From positions 496,001-560,000 of the forward strand of contig NZ_CP060414.2 in the NCBI RefSeq assembly GCF_014297595.2: 64,000 nucleotides of DNA. Direction: 5' to 3'. Numbering within the stretch: the stretch's first letter is position 1; each line of letters begins with the position of its first letter. Source of the DNA: Neisseria musculi. GTDB taxonomy: Bacteria; Pseudomonadota; Gammaproteobacteria; Burkholderiales; Neisseriaceae. Under the pieces are notes generated by a model. It did no database searches, had not been told where the DNA came from, and worked only from the letters and a program-made list of their open reading frames with translations. This document shows positions 39,024 through 48,266 of this stretch, piece by piece. The position numbers and the translations under genes are program-made.

Positions 39024-40121
39024 ATGAGTGATTTGAATAAGGACGTAACCGTCCGCAATCTTTTGGATAAATCGGGCATCACCGAAAAACTGAACCGGCC
39101 GGGTGTAACCGAGGTTTTGATTAACCGCAGCGGGGAAATGTTTACCGAAGACAGCAGCGGTTTTACCCGTTATGAAAGCAGTGTGCTTACTTTGGGCAAT
39201 CTGATGCAGTTGGGCAATGCGCTGTGCGTATTCAACGGCAAGGCGTTAAATACGAAACACCCCATTCACTCTGTAACACTTCCTGACGGCGAGCGCGGCC
39301 ACATTATGATGCCGCCTTCATGTGAAGACGGCACGATGGTGTTTGCCTTCCGCAAACCGTCCGACAGCCGTTTCAGCCTGAGCGACTATATCGATACCGG
39401 CCGTCTGAAAGACTTTAACGATGTCTCCGCCCACGGCGTGCCTGAACATCGTGCGGCTGCGGAAATTGAAACAGACAGCCGTTATGTTCGAGATGTCTGC
39501 GACAAGATGAGGTTGCCCTACGATGTGAAGTTGGCCGACTGGCAGTATAAGATGTTGGAACATAAAGCCAACGGGGATTTGGTCGAATTTTTCAAAATTG
39601 CGATTACCCGTAAGTTAAATATCTGCATGGTTGGTGGTACGGGCTCGGGCAAAACCACGTTCACCAAAGCCCTTGCCGACTTAATCCCTGCCAACGAGCG
39701 TTTGATTACCATTGAAGATACCCACGAATTAAGTCTTCCCAATCATCCTAACCATGCCCATCTTTTCTATAAAGAACACATTTCGGCCAAAATGATTGTG
39801 GCTGCCTGTATGCGTTTGAAACCCGACCGCATTTTTCTGACCGAGCTTCGCGGGGACGAAGCGTGGGATTATCTTTCGGCACTCAACACCGGCCACCCGG
39901 GCGGCTTAACTTCCGTCCATGCCAACGATGCCCGCTCCGTCCATTACCGTATCGCGCAGCTGGCGATGGAATCCCCGGCCGGCCAAAATATGGATCATTC
40001 TTACATCTTGAATACGGTTCGGGCAACCATTGATGTGGTCTGCTATTTTGAAAAAACGCGCATGACCGAGCTTTATTACGACCCCGTGGAAAAGTTTTAT
40101 GCCGTGAGCGGCCGTCTGTAA
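39024..40121 (+). CDS. virB11: VirB11 hexameric ATPase
   Basis: 365 residues from ATG 39024 (a TTG at 39012 is an alternative). The N-terminal domain is followed by Walker A MVGGTGSGKTTFTKALADL (~residue 200), the Asp box TIEDTHELSL, Walker B-type FLTELRGDEAWDYL and the His box GHPGGLTSVHANDA. It works with VirB4 and VirD4 at the inner membrane to drive pilus biogenesis and DNA transfer. A DUS lies within the gene (GRLKD). Confidence 0.94.
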   Translation: MSDLNKDVTVRNLLDKSGITEKLNRPGVTEVLINRSGEMFTEDSSGFTRYESSVLTLGNLMQLGNALCVFNGKALNTKHPIHSVTLPDGERGHIMMPPSCEDGTMVFAFRKPSDSRFSLSDYIDTGRLKDFNDVSAHGVPEHRAAAEIETDSRYVRDVCDKMRLPYDVKLADWQYKMLEHKANGDLVEFFKIAITRKLNICMVGGTGSGKTTFTKALADLIPANERLITIEDTHELSLPNHPNHAHLFYKEHISAKMIVAACMRLKPDRIFLTELRGDEAWDYLSALNTGHPGGLTSVHANDARSVHYRIAQLAMESPAGQNMDHSYILNTVRATIDVVCYFEKTRMTELYYDPVEKFYAVSGRL

Positions 40122-40162
40122 CGGCCGTTTTTCTTTTGATGATTTGTAAGAAAGATTTGACG

Positions 40163-40747
40163 ATGACTCCGACTGTTTCCGAAAAAACCAGTTATTTTGT
40201 CCGTGCATCGGTTTACCCTGCGGGAAAACATTCTGTGGAAACCGATAACAGGATCCGGGTGGTAAGTCTGATACTGGAATCTCCCCCACTGCGGGTATGG
40301 CAGGACTTGGAAATATCCATTCTGCCCGAGCTTGAAAAAACCTATAGCCGGGAAATCGAGATAATCGATATTGAGGCGATCTCGCCTGTCTGCTGGCCAA
40401 ATATGTTTGCTCAGAAGCAGGAAAAACATACTGCTGCTCTTAAAACGGCCATATCCAATCAGCCCGGCAGCGGTAAAACGGCTTTCAACAGTGGTAAAAC
40501 GGCAATGAAACAAGCTGCCCGTCTTAAAGTTAATAAGCTGCCGCCTGAAACCGAACAATTCTTTGACGGGTTTCTGCTTTTCCATTTGATTCCCAAAGCA
40601 GAGTACGAAACGGAAGAAAAGCTGGCCTTGATTGAATATTACCTCAGCATCAGTGATGAACTGTCTTCGTTATCCGGCAGCGGCCGCAACCGAGCCCTGC
40701 GGGAAAAAATGTATGCCCAAGCAGAGCAACTGATTGCGGCACGATAG
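40163..40747 (+). CDS. hypothetical protein after virB11
   Basis: 194 residues from ATG 40163. No signal peptide or membrane helix. The N-terminal half is beta-strand-like (TSYFVRASVYPAGKHSVE, RIRVVSLILESPPLRVWQDLEI); the C-terminal half is helical. The phrase PGSGKTAF resembles a P-loop, but lies in a low-complexity Gly/Lys/Ala segment without other ATPase motifs. Family not recognised; probably an element accessory gene. Followed by a DUS pair. Confidence 0.6.
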   Translation: MTPTVSEKTSYFVRASVYPAGKHSVETDNRIRVVSLILESPPLRVWQDLEISILPELEKTYSREIEIIDIEAISPVCWPNMFAQKQEKHTAALKTAISNQPGSGKTAFNSGKTAMKQAARLKVNKLPPETEQFFDGFLLFHLIPKAEYETEEKLALIEYYLSISDELSSLSGSGRNRALREKMYAQAEQLIAAR

Positions 40748-40820
40748 TGAAGTCCGTTTAGGCGGCTTTCGCGGTTTACTCAGGTTTTTCAGTTCCCGCG
40801 TATCCGCCATGTTCACGGCA

Positions 40821-40850
40821 GCCGTCTGAAAAATCATGTTCAGACGGCCT
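40821..40850. terminator. DUS inverted pair upstream of ssb
   Basis: GCCGTCTGAA and its complement around a ~10-nt loop, 20 bp before the ssb start. Confidence 0.6.
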
Positions 40851-40870
40851 TTGATTTGAAAGGATGAAAA

Positions 40871-41266
40871 ATGCCCTACATCAACAAAATCGAAATCATG
40901 GGCAATCTGGGCAAAGACCCCGAATTGCGCCATATGCCCGACGGCACGCCGGTTGCCAAAATCAACGTGGCCGTTTCCGAAAAGTGGACGGACAAATCCA
41001 CCGGCGAAATAAAAGAGCACACCGAATGGTTTGCGGTGCTGCTCTACAACCGCCATGCCGAAACCGTGTGCCGCCATATGAAAAAAGGCGATACCGTGTT
41101 GGTGTACGGCAGGCTGCGCACCCGCCTCTACACCGACAAAGCCGGTGCGGCGCGGTCGGTTACCGAGGTTGTCTGCAACGAAATGCAGATAATCCGCACC
41201 GCCGGCCATGCCCGGCAGGGCGTAACGGAAGAAAACACGGCCGGTGGCATTTACAGCATGATGTAA
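40871..41266 (+). CDS. ssb: single-stranded DNA-binding protein (element-encoded)
   Basis: 131 residues. An OB-fold with the usual Ssb start YINKIEIMGNLGKDPELRHMPDGTPVAKINVAVSEKW and the aromatic EHTEWFAVLLYNRHAE. The C-terminus is short and ends GGIYSMM, without the acidic DDIPF tip of chromosomal Ssb, so it may not recruit the host partners that bind that tip. Element-borne Ssb coats DNA arriving in the recipient. AAAGGATG precedes the start. Confidence 0.92.
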   Translation: MPYINKIEIMGNLGKDPELRHMPDGTPVAKINVAVSEKWTDKSTGEIKEHTEWFAVLLYNRHAETVCRHMKKGDTVLVYGRLRTRLYTDKAGAARSVTEVVCNEMQIIRTAGHARQGVTEENTAGGIYSMM

Positions 41267-41555
41267 GGCCGTCTGAAGCACCGCTCACAGTGTGGCTCAA
41301 TTTCAGACCACAACTGCGGCTCAGTTTCGGAATGGAACCGACAAAACAGGCATATAAAACCACACCGGAAACCGGGGAGTGGGCATCTGAAAATGCACCC
41401 CCCCGGTTTGTTTGCAAGTGGTGCACTTTTAGATGCTCATCGTGGTGCACTTTTAGATGCTCATAATGGTGTGTTTCAATCAAGGCCGTCTGAACGGGTC
41501 GGCAGACTCAAACCCGTCTGCCCGCCTTTGTGCGGGCATTTTTTCGGAGCGTGAA
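41267..41555. other. ssb-virD4 intergenic region
   Basis: About 290 bp containing single DUS at ~41,269 and ~41,483, the tandem 24-bp repeat at 41418-41465 and a small stem (CCCGCCTTTGTGCGGGCATTTTTT) at ~41,521 that looks like an intrinsic terminator just before virD4. Confidence 0.55.
41418..41465. repeat. two tandem 24-bp repeats upstream of virD4
   Basis: Two adjacent copies of a unit beginning GTGGTGCACTTTTAGATGC; they differ only in the last base. GTGCAC inside the unit is palindromic. A protein-binding site controlling virD4 is possible. Confidence 0.8.
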
Positions 41556-43625
41556 ATGGATAAACGCAAAATCGGTATTGGGATTGCGATAACCGGCATC
41601 GTTACTGTTTTGTCCGTTGCGGGCGGCCTGTATGCCGCCGCCGTACTCTATACGCAGTGGCTGGGGCTTAAAACCGCTCCTTCGGTATGGCTGCTGGTCA
41701 AATATTGGCAGCATCTCGACCAACTGCCGGAAAACATGATTTTTCCGCTCAAAGCGGCGACCGCTGCCGCAGGTTTGGTTCCGTTGTTGGCATTGGTGAT
41801 TATGCCGGCGGCGGTGTCTGCCAAGCCCAAACGCGAGCTGCACGGCTCGGCGCGGTTTGCCGGCCGTGGGGAAATCAAAAAAGCCGGTTTGTTGGAAAAA
41901 CAACCGTTGCTGTTTTGGCAAAAGCCCAAGCCCGATAAGTATCCCGATTTGATCATGGGAAAGTTCAAGGGGGAATATCTGCGTTGGCCGTCTGACAGCC
42001 CCGTCTATTTGGCCGCACGTCCGCGCAGCGGTAAGGGTGTCGGCTTTGTGATTCCCAACTGCCTGCATTACAACGGCAGCATGGTTGTCAATGACGTTAA
42101 AAAAGAGAATTTCTTCATTACGGCGGGGTTTCGGGCGGCTCACGGCCACAAAGTTTATTTTTTCAACCCGAGCGGCACCATGCCGTATCACGACCGCGAT
42201 CCGTCTGCACCGTTGATCAGTCATCGTTGGAATCCGCTGACTTATGTACGCCGCAATCCGATTTATACCTACAAGGATGCGCTGGCGGCAGCAGCGGTGT
42301 TTTATCCGTTACCGACCGAAGACCGGGGCAGCGCGAAGTTTTTCCAGCAGGAAGCGCAAAAGCTGTTCGCCGGATTGTTGCTGTATTTGATCGAGACTGA
42401 GAAGGAGCGGGATTTAAGCCGGTTGGAAAACAAAACCACGATGACCAACCTGTTCCGCCTCACCGCTCCTGCAAACGGTCAAACCCTGCAAGAGTGGATA
42501 CGGGCGGAGTTTGAACGGCGGGCAGCGCAGCCGGATACCATACAGCTGAGCCGCAACTGCCAAACCCTGCTGATGGGATTTGCCAACGGCAATGCCAAAA
42601 CCGGCGGCGATATTTTGTCCACTATGGCCGCGCCGCTGGCGATTTTTCTTGATCCTGCGGTTGAAGCGGCCACCGGCGGCGATGATTTTTACCTGGATGA
42701 TGTGCGCCGCGAACGGATCACAATTTATTTGGGGGTTTCGCCGGAAGAGTTGAAAGTGTACGGTACATTACTCAATCTGTTTTTCAGCCAGCTTGTCGAT
42801 GTGAATGTCCGGCAGGGACTGCCCCAAGACAATAAGGAATTGAAATACCAATGCCTGCTGATGTTGGACGAGTTCACGGCGCTCGGCCGCGTTCGCGCCA
42901 TTGAAGAAGGTATTGCATATTTGGCCGGTTACGGCATCCGTCCCGTTCCTGTTTTTCAGTCTCCTTCGCAAGTAGAGAACGTCTATGGCAAAGCTGCAAG
43001 CCAAACGTTCTTTTCCACATTCGCCGCCCGTATCGTTTTTGCTCCCCGGGAGCAGCAAGACGCAGAAGAGTTAAGCAAGCTGATAGGCTATTACACCTAT
43101 AAGGCCAAATCTTCGTCGCGCTCCCGCGGCAAAAACAGCAGCAGCAGCGGCAGCAACATCAGTGATCAAAAACGCGCGGTGATGAATCCTGATGAACTGA
43201 AAACGATGCCGAACACCCACTGCATCATCACCATGGAAGGCGTGAACGCCGTTTTTGCCGACAGAATCGTTTATCACGAGGATCCGGTTTTTAGCGGACG
43301 GGCTAACTGGCCCGTGCCGGATGTACCCGTTTTAGAAGTTGCCGTTACCCGGAAACAACCGCCGAAAGTAATCACACCGGATTATGTTTCGCCCGAAGAG
43401 ATGGCCTCTTTCCGCTGGCAGGAAGCCGCCAATGCCGGCGAGCTCGCCCATGCGCTGCTCGCTGCGCTGGTGCCGCCGGGCAGCCCGCCGGAGTTTGTTG
43501 CCCGACTGGTGCCGGCAGTGGCGCAAAACTGGGGCGAAGGCAGCCTGCCCGTTATCGCGAAGATATTGAAAGAAACGGCCGGTATCGATGCGGCAGCGGC
43601 AGATAAAGAAGAAAAAGCCGCTTAA
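41556..43625 (+). CDS. virD4: VirD4/TraG coupling protein
   Basis: 689 residues from ATG 41556 (GGAGCGTGAA upstream). Two N-terminal membrane helices (IAITGIVTVLSVAGGLYAAAV and TAAAGLVPLLALVIMPAAV) are followed by HGSARFAGRGEIKKAGLL, Walker A AARPRSGKGVGFVIPN (~155) and Walker B LLMLDEFTALGRV (~434). It docks the relaxosome and protein substrates onto the VirB channel. A Ser-rich stretch (KSSSRSRGKNSSSSGSN) precedes the conserved C-terminal domain. Confidence 0.95.
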   Translation: MDKRKIGIGIAITGIVTVLSVAGGLYAAAVLYTQWLGLKTAPSVWLLVKYWQHLDQLPENMIFPLKAATAAAGLVPLLALVIMPAAVSAKPKRELHGSARFAGRGEIKKAGLLEKQPLLFWQKPKPDKYPDLIMGKFKGEYLRWPSDSPVYLAARPRSGKGVGFVIPNCLHYNGSMVVNDVKKENFFITAGFRAAHGHKVYFFNPSGTMPYHDRDPSAPLISHRWNPLTYVRRNPIYTYKDALAAAAVFYPLPTEDRGSAKFFQQEAQKLFAGLLLYLIETEKERDLSRLENKTTMTNLFRLTAPANGQTLQEWIRAEFERRAAQPDTIQLSRNCQTLLMGFANGNAKTGGDILSTMAAPLAIFLDPAVEAATGGDDFYLDDVRRERITIYLGVSPEELKVYGTLLNLFFSQLVDVNVRQGLPQDNKELKYQCLLMLDEFTALGRVRAIEEGIAYLAGYGIRPVPVFQSPSQVENVYGKAASQTFFSTFAARIVFAPREQQDAEELSKLIGYYTYKAKSSSRSRGKNSSSSGSNISDQKRAVMNPDELKTMPNTHCIITMEGVNAVFADRIVYHEDPVFSGRANWPVPDVPVLEVAVTRKQPPKVITPDYVSPEEMASFRWQEAANAGELAHALLAALVPPGSPPEFVARLVPAVAQNWGEGSLPVIAKILKETAGIDAAAADKEEKAA

Positions 43626-43638
43626 CTGAGGAAACCCT

Positions 43639-43662
43639 TTCAGACGGCCTGGCCGTCTGAAA
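43639..43662. terminator. back-to-back DUS pair after virD4
   Basis: TTCAGACGGCC and GGCCGTCTGAA almost touching; it sits between virD4 and the next gene. Confidence 0.6.
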
Positions 43663-43679
43663 CCTTATGGAGATTGGAA

Positions 43680-44318
43680 ATGGTGTTTGATCTTGAGTCC
43701 ATCCGCAAAACCACCCTTCTGCTGCCCGACGAAGTCGAAAAAGAAATCCGCCGCAGCATACGGCACAATCCGGCATATTGGGCAGAAACGCTGTTTTTAC
43801 CGGTCGTGCGCCTGCTTGGCCTTGCCGCGCGGCTCACCGTTTGGGCATTCGTGTCCGGCCTGTTTGCCGCTTGGTATATCGGCCTGCCGGATGGGGAAAC
43901 GGTTTTTGATCTTTGGCGGCATTTCGGGGTTGAGGCGGTGTGGATCTGTCTGTTTTTGCTGCCCCTGTTTTGTTTGGTCGGCGGCAAACCCTTGTTCACA
44001 TTTGGCGTTTATGCCAAATATTTTTCCCGGGAAATGGAAAAGCGCTATGGCGCAATGATTAACGAAATTTTTACCCCGGAAGAGTTGTTTGCAGAAAAAA
44101 TCAAGCGAACCGGCAGCCTTCCCAAAACCAAACTGGACAATGACGAGCTTATGCTCCGCATTTGGCTCGACAATGCCTTACCGCCCTACAGCCCGCCCGG
44201 GCATATCCGCAAAGTTTTGAAAGCGTTTAAACGGCACACCGATGAGGAAGGCTTTGAATCCGTCAAATATCTGTTGAAACGGCGCGGCATCAAGGCGGAA
44301 GACTATCTGGCCGACTGA
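43680..44318 (+). CDS. uncharacterised membrane protein downstream of virD4
   Basis: 212 residues from ATG 43680 with GGAG upstream. Two hydrophobic segments (LLGLAARLTVWAFVSGLFAAWYIG and AVWICLFLLPLFCLVG) are followed by a ~110-residue cytoplasmic helical domain (KYFSREMEKRYGAMINEIF ... FESVKYLLKRRGIKAEDYL). I do not recognise it. Its position after virD4 suggests an accessory conjugation gene. Confidence 0.65.
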   Translation: MVFDLESIRKTTLLLPDEVEKEIRRSIRHNPAYWAETLFLPVVRLLGLAARLTVWAFVSGLFAAWYIGLPDGETVFDLWRHFGVEAVWICLFLLPLFCLVGGKPLFTFGVYAKYFSREMEKRYGAMINEIFTPEELFAEKIKRTGSLPKTKLDNDELMLRIWLDNALPPYSPPGHIRKVLKAFKRHTDEEGFESVKYLLKRRGIKAEDYLAD

Positions 44319-44350
44319 AGCTTTTATCCCTCCTTTTGCGCATGTTTATC

Positions 44351-44390
44351 AGGCCGTGTGAAAACACCTTTACCGTTTTCAGACGGCCTG
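44351..44390. terminator. imperfect DUS hairpin
   Basis: CAGGCCGTGTGAAAAC pairs with GTTTTCAGACGGCCTG with one mismatch (GTGTG for GTCTG). It ends the upstream membrane-protein gene. Confidence 0.65.
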
Positions 44391-44400
44391 AATCTTGAGC

Positions 44401-44421
44401 TGTACGGATATTTTCCGTACA
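44401..44421. promoter_or_regulatory. operator-like palindrome of the TacAT-like module
   Basis: TGTACGGA-N5-TCCGTACA, a perfect 8-bp inverted repeat 35 bp upstream of the antitoxin start. DUF1778-type RHH antitoxins bind such palindromes to repress their own operon. Confidence 0.6.
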
Positions 44422-44456
44422 ATTCAAACTTATTCCCCTATTCAGGAGCATTCAAG

Positions 44457-44732
44457 ATGGTTGCCGCAACCGCCCGTTTTGAGGCAAGGGTAAACCAAGA
44501 TACCCACGCCCTGTTAAAACGCGCCGCCGAACTGGAAGGCCGCAGTTTGAGCGATTTCGTTATCCGTGCCGCCCAAGAGGCTGCGCGCAAAACCATTGCC
44601 GAAGCGGAGATACTGAATCTGTCGCTGGCCGACCAGACGGCCTTTGCTCAAGCCTTAATCGACCCGCCGCCGCACAACGCCGCCCTGCAGCGGGCCTTAT
44701 CCCGGCACCGTGAAATGCAAAACCATGGCTGA
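44457..44732 (+). CDS. DUF1778 (TacA-like) antitoxin
   Basis: 91 residues from ATG 44457. An N-terminal ribbon-helix-helix (ARFEARVNQDTHALLKRAAELEGRSLSDFVIRAA) binds DNA. The C-terminal helix (LNLSLADQTAFAQALIDPPPHN) is the toxin-neutralising segment of DUF1778 antitoxins. It overlaps the downstream acetyltransferase gene by 8 bp, as usual for this type II pair. The palindrome at 44401-44421 is the likely operator. Confidence 0.9.
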   Translation: MVAATARFEARVNQDTHALLKRAAELEGRSLSDFVIRAAQEAARKTIAEAEILNLSLADQTAFAQALIDPPPHNAALQRALSRHREMQNHG

Positions 44733-45213
44733 CTACCGCATTGTGCCGCTGAATCCGGCAACGGCGCGTCAAACCTTTTGCAGTCTCTCGGAGCCGTTGA
44801 ACCGTTATTTTCATACACAGGTATCGCAAGACATCAAACGGCGTATCGCCGCCTGCTTTACCGCTGTTACTTCAGACGGCTCGACAGCGGGATATTACAC
44901 GCTGGCTTCCGCCTCCGTGGCTTTAGACAAACTGCCGCCGCACACCGCCAAAAAACTGCCGCGTTACCCGTCCGTGCCCGCCGTGCTGCTGGGCAGGCTT
45001 GCCGTGGACAAAAACCACGGCGGCCGCGGTTTGGGCGGTATGCTGCTGGCCGATGCACTATTGCGTTGCGCCCGTGCCGAAATTGCCGCCTTTGCCTTAA
45101 TCGTTGAAGCCAAAGACGAAACTGCCGCCGCGTTTTACCGGCATTTCGGCTTTACGGCATTTGCCGACTGCCCAGATAAGCTGTTTTATCCTTTGAGCCG
45201 TTTCAAACCCTGA
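44725..45213 (+). CDS. GNAT-family (TacT-like) acetyltransferase toxin
   Basis: 162 residues from ATG 44725. The GNAT acetyl-CoA loop is VLLGRLAVDKNHGGRGLGGMLLADAL, followed by ALIVEAKDETAAAFYRHFGFTAF, the conserved Tyr region. TacT-type toxins acetylate aminoacyl-tRNA and stop translation; the substrate here is inferred from family and context. Coupled to the DUF1778 antitoxin. A DUS is translated inside (TSDGST). Confidence 0.9.
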   Translation: MADYRIVPLNPATARQTFCSLSEPLNRYFHTQVSQDIKRRIAACFTAVTSDGSTAGYYTLASASVALDKLPPHTAKKLPRYPSVPAVLLGRLAVDKNHGGRGLGGMLLADALLRCARAEIAAFALIVEAKDETAAAFYRHFGFTAFADCPDKLFYPLSRFKP

Positions 45214-45227
45214 GCCATATTTTTCAC

Positions 45228-45257
45228 AGGCCGTCTGAAAATGTTTTCAGACGGCCT
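45228..45257. terminator. DUS terminator of the TacAT-like operon
   Basis: Perfect inverted uptake pair with a ~6-nt loop, 15 bp after the toxin stop. Confidence 0.8.
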
Positions 45258-45275
45258 CTTCTTTTGGAGTAAACC

Positions 45276-48251
45276 ATGAGCGACTACAACGAAATCCGCA
45301 ACGCTTTAAGCCATATCGATGCCCATGACCGCGACACCTGGATACAGGTCGGTGCCGCCCTGAAAGACGAAATGGGCGATGACGGCTTCAATCTTTGGGA
45401 CAACTGGTCTCAAAGTGCCGACAACTACAATGCCCGCGATGCCAAAACCGCTTGGAAGTCGTTCAAGCCCGGCCGCGTCCATATCTCCACATTGTTTTAC
45501 CATGCGCGCCGAAACGGTTATACCCCGTCCCAACCCTACACGCCGCCGACACCCGAACAGCAGGCGGTGCGGGCTGCCGAACTGGCTGCGCGGCGGCAGG
45601 CCGAAGAGCAGGCACAGGCCGAAGCACAGGCTAAAGCGAAAGAAACGGCACGGAGGATTTGGAACCGCTCCGCCCCCGCCCGCGCAGACCACCCCTACCT
45701 GGCGGCCAAAGGCATCACCTCGGCGGCGGCTGTTGCCGGATTGCGGCAGAACCGTTACCGCGGCGACGATAATCTGGTGGTGCCGCTGTATTACGGCGGC
45801 GAAATCGTCAACGTGCAGTCCATCAACCAAAGCGGGCATAAGCGTTTCCTCTCCGGCGGGCAGGTTAAAGGCGGTTACGCCGTGGTAGGCAATGCCGGGC
45901 AGCTTTCAGACGGCCTGGTGATTGCGGAGGGCTACGCTACTGCCGCCAGTATCCATCAGGCAACGGGCAAGCCCGTGATTGTGGCGTTTAACGCCGGCAA
46001 TATGGTGGCGGTGTCGGAGCGGCTGGCGCAAAACCTGCCTGCCGGTGTGCCGGTGGTGCTGGCGGCGGACAACGACGCATCGCAAACCGGCATTCACAAG
46101 GCGCGGCAGGCGGCGGCATGGTTCGGCGGCCATGCCGTGGCGGTGCAGCCCGAATTCACGATGACGCAGATTCAGGCTTATCAGAACACCAACGGGCCGA
46201 ACCTGCCCAGCGACTTCAACGACCTGCACCAACTGGCCGGCACCGAAGCCGTGCGCGGACCCATCGAAGCGGCTTTCAGACGGCCGCAGCCGGCTCCCGA
46301 AGCGGGGCAGGAAGTGAACGGACCACGGCTGCAATCTGCCGTCAGGCCGTCTGAAGGCCGCCCCGAAGCAGCGCAGGCAATCCGCGAACCGCGGCCGGCA
46401 GCGGCTGCCGCTCCCGAAACCGAACCGCCGCGCCCCGCTGCTGCGCCCACTATGAGCGATGAAGAATGGGCGGCGGTTGTTGCCGAAGAAGCCCGTCTGT
46501 CAGGCTATCCCGCCCCGCCGCCTGCCGAAACGCCAAGCCAAGCCGCCCCAACCGGGGCGGCTTCTTTACAGGAACACGATATGGACAGTAAAGCCCAAAC
46601 CCAAACCGAACCCCGAACCGCAGCGGCGGCCGCTGAAGCCGCCGCTGCCCCCGAAGCCGCCGACAGGCCGTCTGAAAACAACACCATCGAATACGCCGCG
46701 CTGCGCCGCACACGGGAACCCGAACCGCATCAGAGCATTGACCCCGGCCACGTTTTCGGCCACGGGCGTGAACACAGCCCCGCAGCCGGCAGCGGCAAGG
46801 ACCAAGCCGATAAGGAAACTCCGGCCGCAGCACGGCCGAGTACAAATTCTGAACCCGCCGCCGCGCCGGAAGCCGGGCAGCCCGATTTGGCCGCAGCCGG
46901 CCGCAAAAAGCCCGTTACCGACCTGAACTACCGCATCCCGCCCGAAAGCATCAAGAGCCGTTATGTGGTGGCCGACGGCAAATACCTTTCCGCCGCCAAC
47001 CATACCACCGTGCTGTTTACCGACAGCGGCAAAAAAATCAGCACCGCCAAAACCGATGCGCAGACCGTCAACGATATGCTCGAAGTGGCCAAAGAAAAAG
47101 GCTGGGACAGCATCAAAATCAGCGGCAGCAAAGAGTTTAAATCCATGATGTATGTGGCCGCCGAAAGCCGGGGCATCCGCACCAGCGGCTACCGGCCGAC
47201 ACCGGAAGATTTGGCCTTGCTGGAGCGGCTGCGGCAGGAGCGGTCGTTAAACGCCATCGAGCCGCAACCCGGGCGCGCCCCTGCCGTTGCCGAAGCCGAA
47301 AAAGTGCCGCCCGCACCTTATCCCGGCGACAAACGGCCAAGGCCGTCTGAAACCCGACAGGGGGCAGCGGCCAAAACCGCAGCGGCCGCAGAAGCAGGCG
47401 AGCGGATAGTCAATGCGGGCAATGCCCCGTATCAGCACAACCCAAAAAACCAGCCCAGCCCGTATATCGTGTTGGAAAAAGACGGCAGGGAGCGCACCGT
47501 TTGGGGCGTGGACCTGCCCGACGCGATGGCGCGCAGCGGTGCCGAAATCGGCGACCGCATCCGCCTGCATTCGCTGGGCAAACAGCCGGTGGAAATCGAA
47601 GTTGCCGTGCGCGATGAAGCGGGCAACGTTACCGGCATGGAGAAAAAAGAGGTTGGGCGTAACCTGTTCAGAATGGAAATCGTGCAGGACCTCCGGCAGC
47701 GGCAGGAACAAGAAATACCGCCCGATCGCGAGCCGGAAAAGGTGTTCGCCAAACCCGATGTGGAGATGCTGTCGAAAGCCGACAAAATGCTTGCCCAAAA
47801 CGAATTGCCCTCCGATGCCGCCATCAACGCCTCCCATACCGCCGACACGCAGCCCGGCGTGCCGTTGCCGGCAATCGGGCAATCCGAGATCCGCTCCGAA
47901 GCGGCGGTGGCGGCAGGCCGTATGAAAACGGCGGCACTGGAAACCGGTTTTATTGCCGCCAAAGGCGTGTATATGGACAAAGCCGCCAAGCTCTCGAAAG
48001 CCAACAGGCAGCACCTGCAATGGCACGAGCGCAATGTTTTGGACACCATCCGCGGCCTGAAAGGCGATGCCCGCACGTTGGCCCTGACCAACTATTACGA
48101 GCACACCGCCAAGCAGATGAGCGGAAGCAGGCTGAAACTGCCCAAGCCGGTCAAACAGCCCGCCCACCGGCAAACGCCGGCCAACCCAACAACCGAACGC
48201 AACCAACGGCAGGAGCGGCAGCAAGGCAGAGAAATGGAAATGGAACGTTAA
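45276..48251 (+). CDS. conjugative-type TOPRIM primase with LPD7-like domain
   Basis: 991 residues. PriCT-2 at residues 1-70 (WIQVGAALKDEMGDDGFNLWDNWS). A zinc-free TOPRIM-like primase domain at ~125-330 has VIAEGYATAASIHQ (catalytic Glu) and VVLAADNDASQTG (DxD). A long Ala/Pro/Glu-rich linker follows. At ~545-660 lies an LPD7-like domain (VADGKYLSAANHTTVLFTD, KGWDSIKISGSKEFK), then ~720-800 a KfrB-like segment (RTVWGVDLPDAMARSG). The last ~100 residues share a module with ArdC and the 446-residue protein. Such primases are often exported to the recipient. Several DUS are translated as RPSE. Confidence 0.88.
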   Translation: MSDYNEIRNALSHIDAHDRDTWIQVGAALKDEMGDDGFNLWDNWSQSADNYNARDAKTAWKSFKPGRVHISTLFYHARRNGYTPSQPYTPPTPEQQAVRAAELAARRQAEEQAQAEAQAKAKETARRIWNRSAPARADHPYLAAKGITSAAAVAGLRQNRYRGDDNLVVPLYYGGEIVNVQSINQSGHKRFLSGGQVKGGYAVVGNAGQLSDGLVIAEGYATAASIHQATGKPVIVAFNAGNMVAVSERLAQNLPAGVPVVLAADNDASQTGIHKARQAAAWFGGHAVAVQPEFTMTQIQAYQNTNGPNLPSDFNDLHQLAGTEAVRGPIEAAFRRPQPAPEAGQEVNGPRLQSAVRPSEGRPEAAQAIREPRPAAAAAPETEPPRPAAAPTMSDEEWAAVVAEEARLSGYPAPPPAETPSQAAPTGAASLQEHDMDSKAQTQTEPRTAAAAAEAAAAPEAADRPSENNTIEYAALRRTREPEPHQSIDPGHVFGHGREHSPAAGSGKDQADKETPAAARPSTNSEPAAAPEAGQPDLAAAGRKKPVTDLNYRIPPESIKSRYVVADGKYLSAANHTTVLFTDSGKKISTAKTDAQTVNDMLEVAKEKGWDSIKISGSKEFKSMMYVAAESRGIRTSGYRPTPEDLALLERLRQERSLNAIEPQPGRAPAVAEAEKVPPAPYPGDKRPRPSETRQGAAAKTAAAAEAGERIVNAGNAPYQHNPKNQPSPYIVLEKDGRERTVWGVDLPDAMARSGAEIGDRIRLHSLGKQPVEIEVAVRDEAGNVTGMEKKEVGRNLFRMEIVQDLRQRQEQEIPPDREPEKVFAKPDVEMLSKADKMLAQNELPSDAAINASHTADTQPGVPLPAIGQSEIRSEAAVAAGRMKTAALETGFIAAKGVYMDKAAKLSKANRQHLQWHERNVLDTIRGLKGDARTLALTNYYEHTAKQMSGSRLKLPKPVKQPAHRQTPANPTTERNQRQERQQGREMEMER

Positions 48252-48266
48252 CGAAAAGGAGAATGT

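Noticed and set aside
40470-40500. Possible P-loop (PGSGKTAF) in the gene after virB11
   Set aside because: It is in a low-complexity Gly/Ser/Lys repeat, with no Walker B or other ATPase motifs and the wrong flanking structure.
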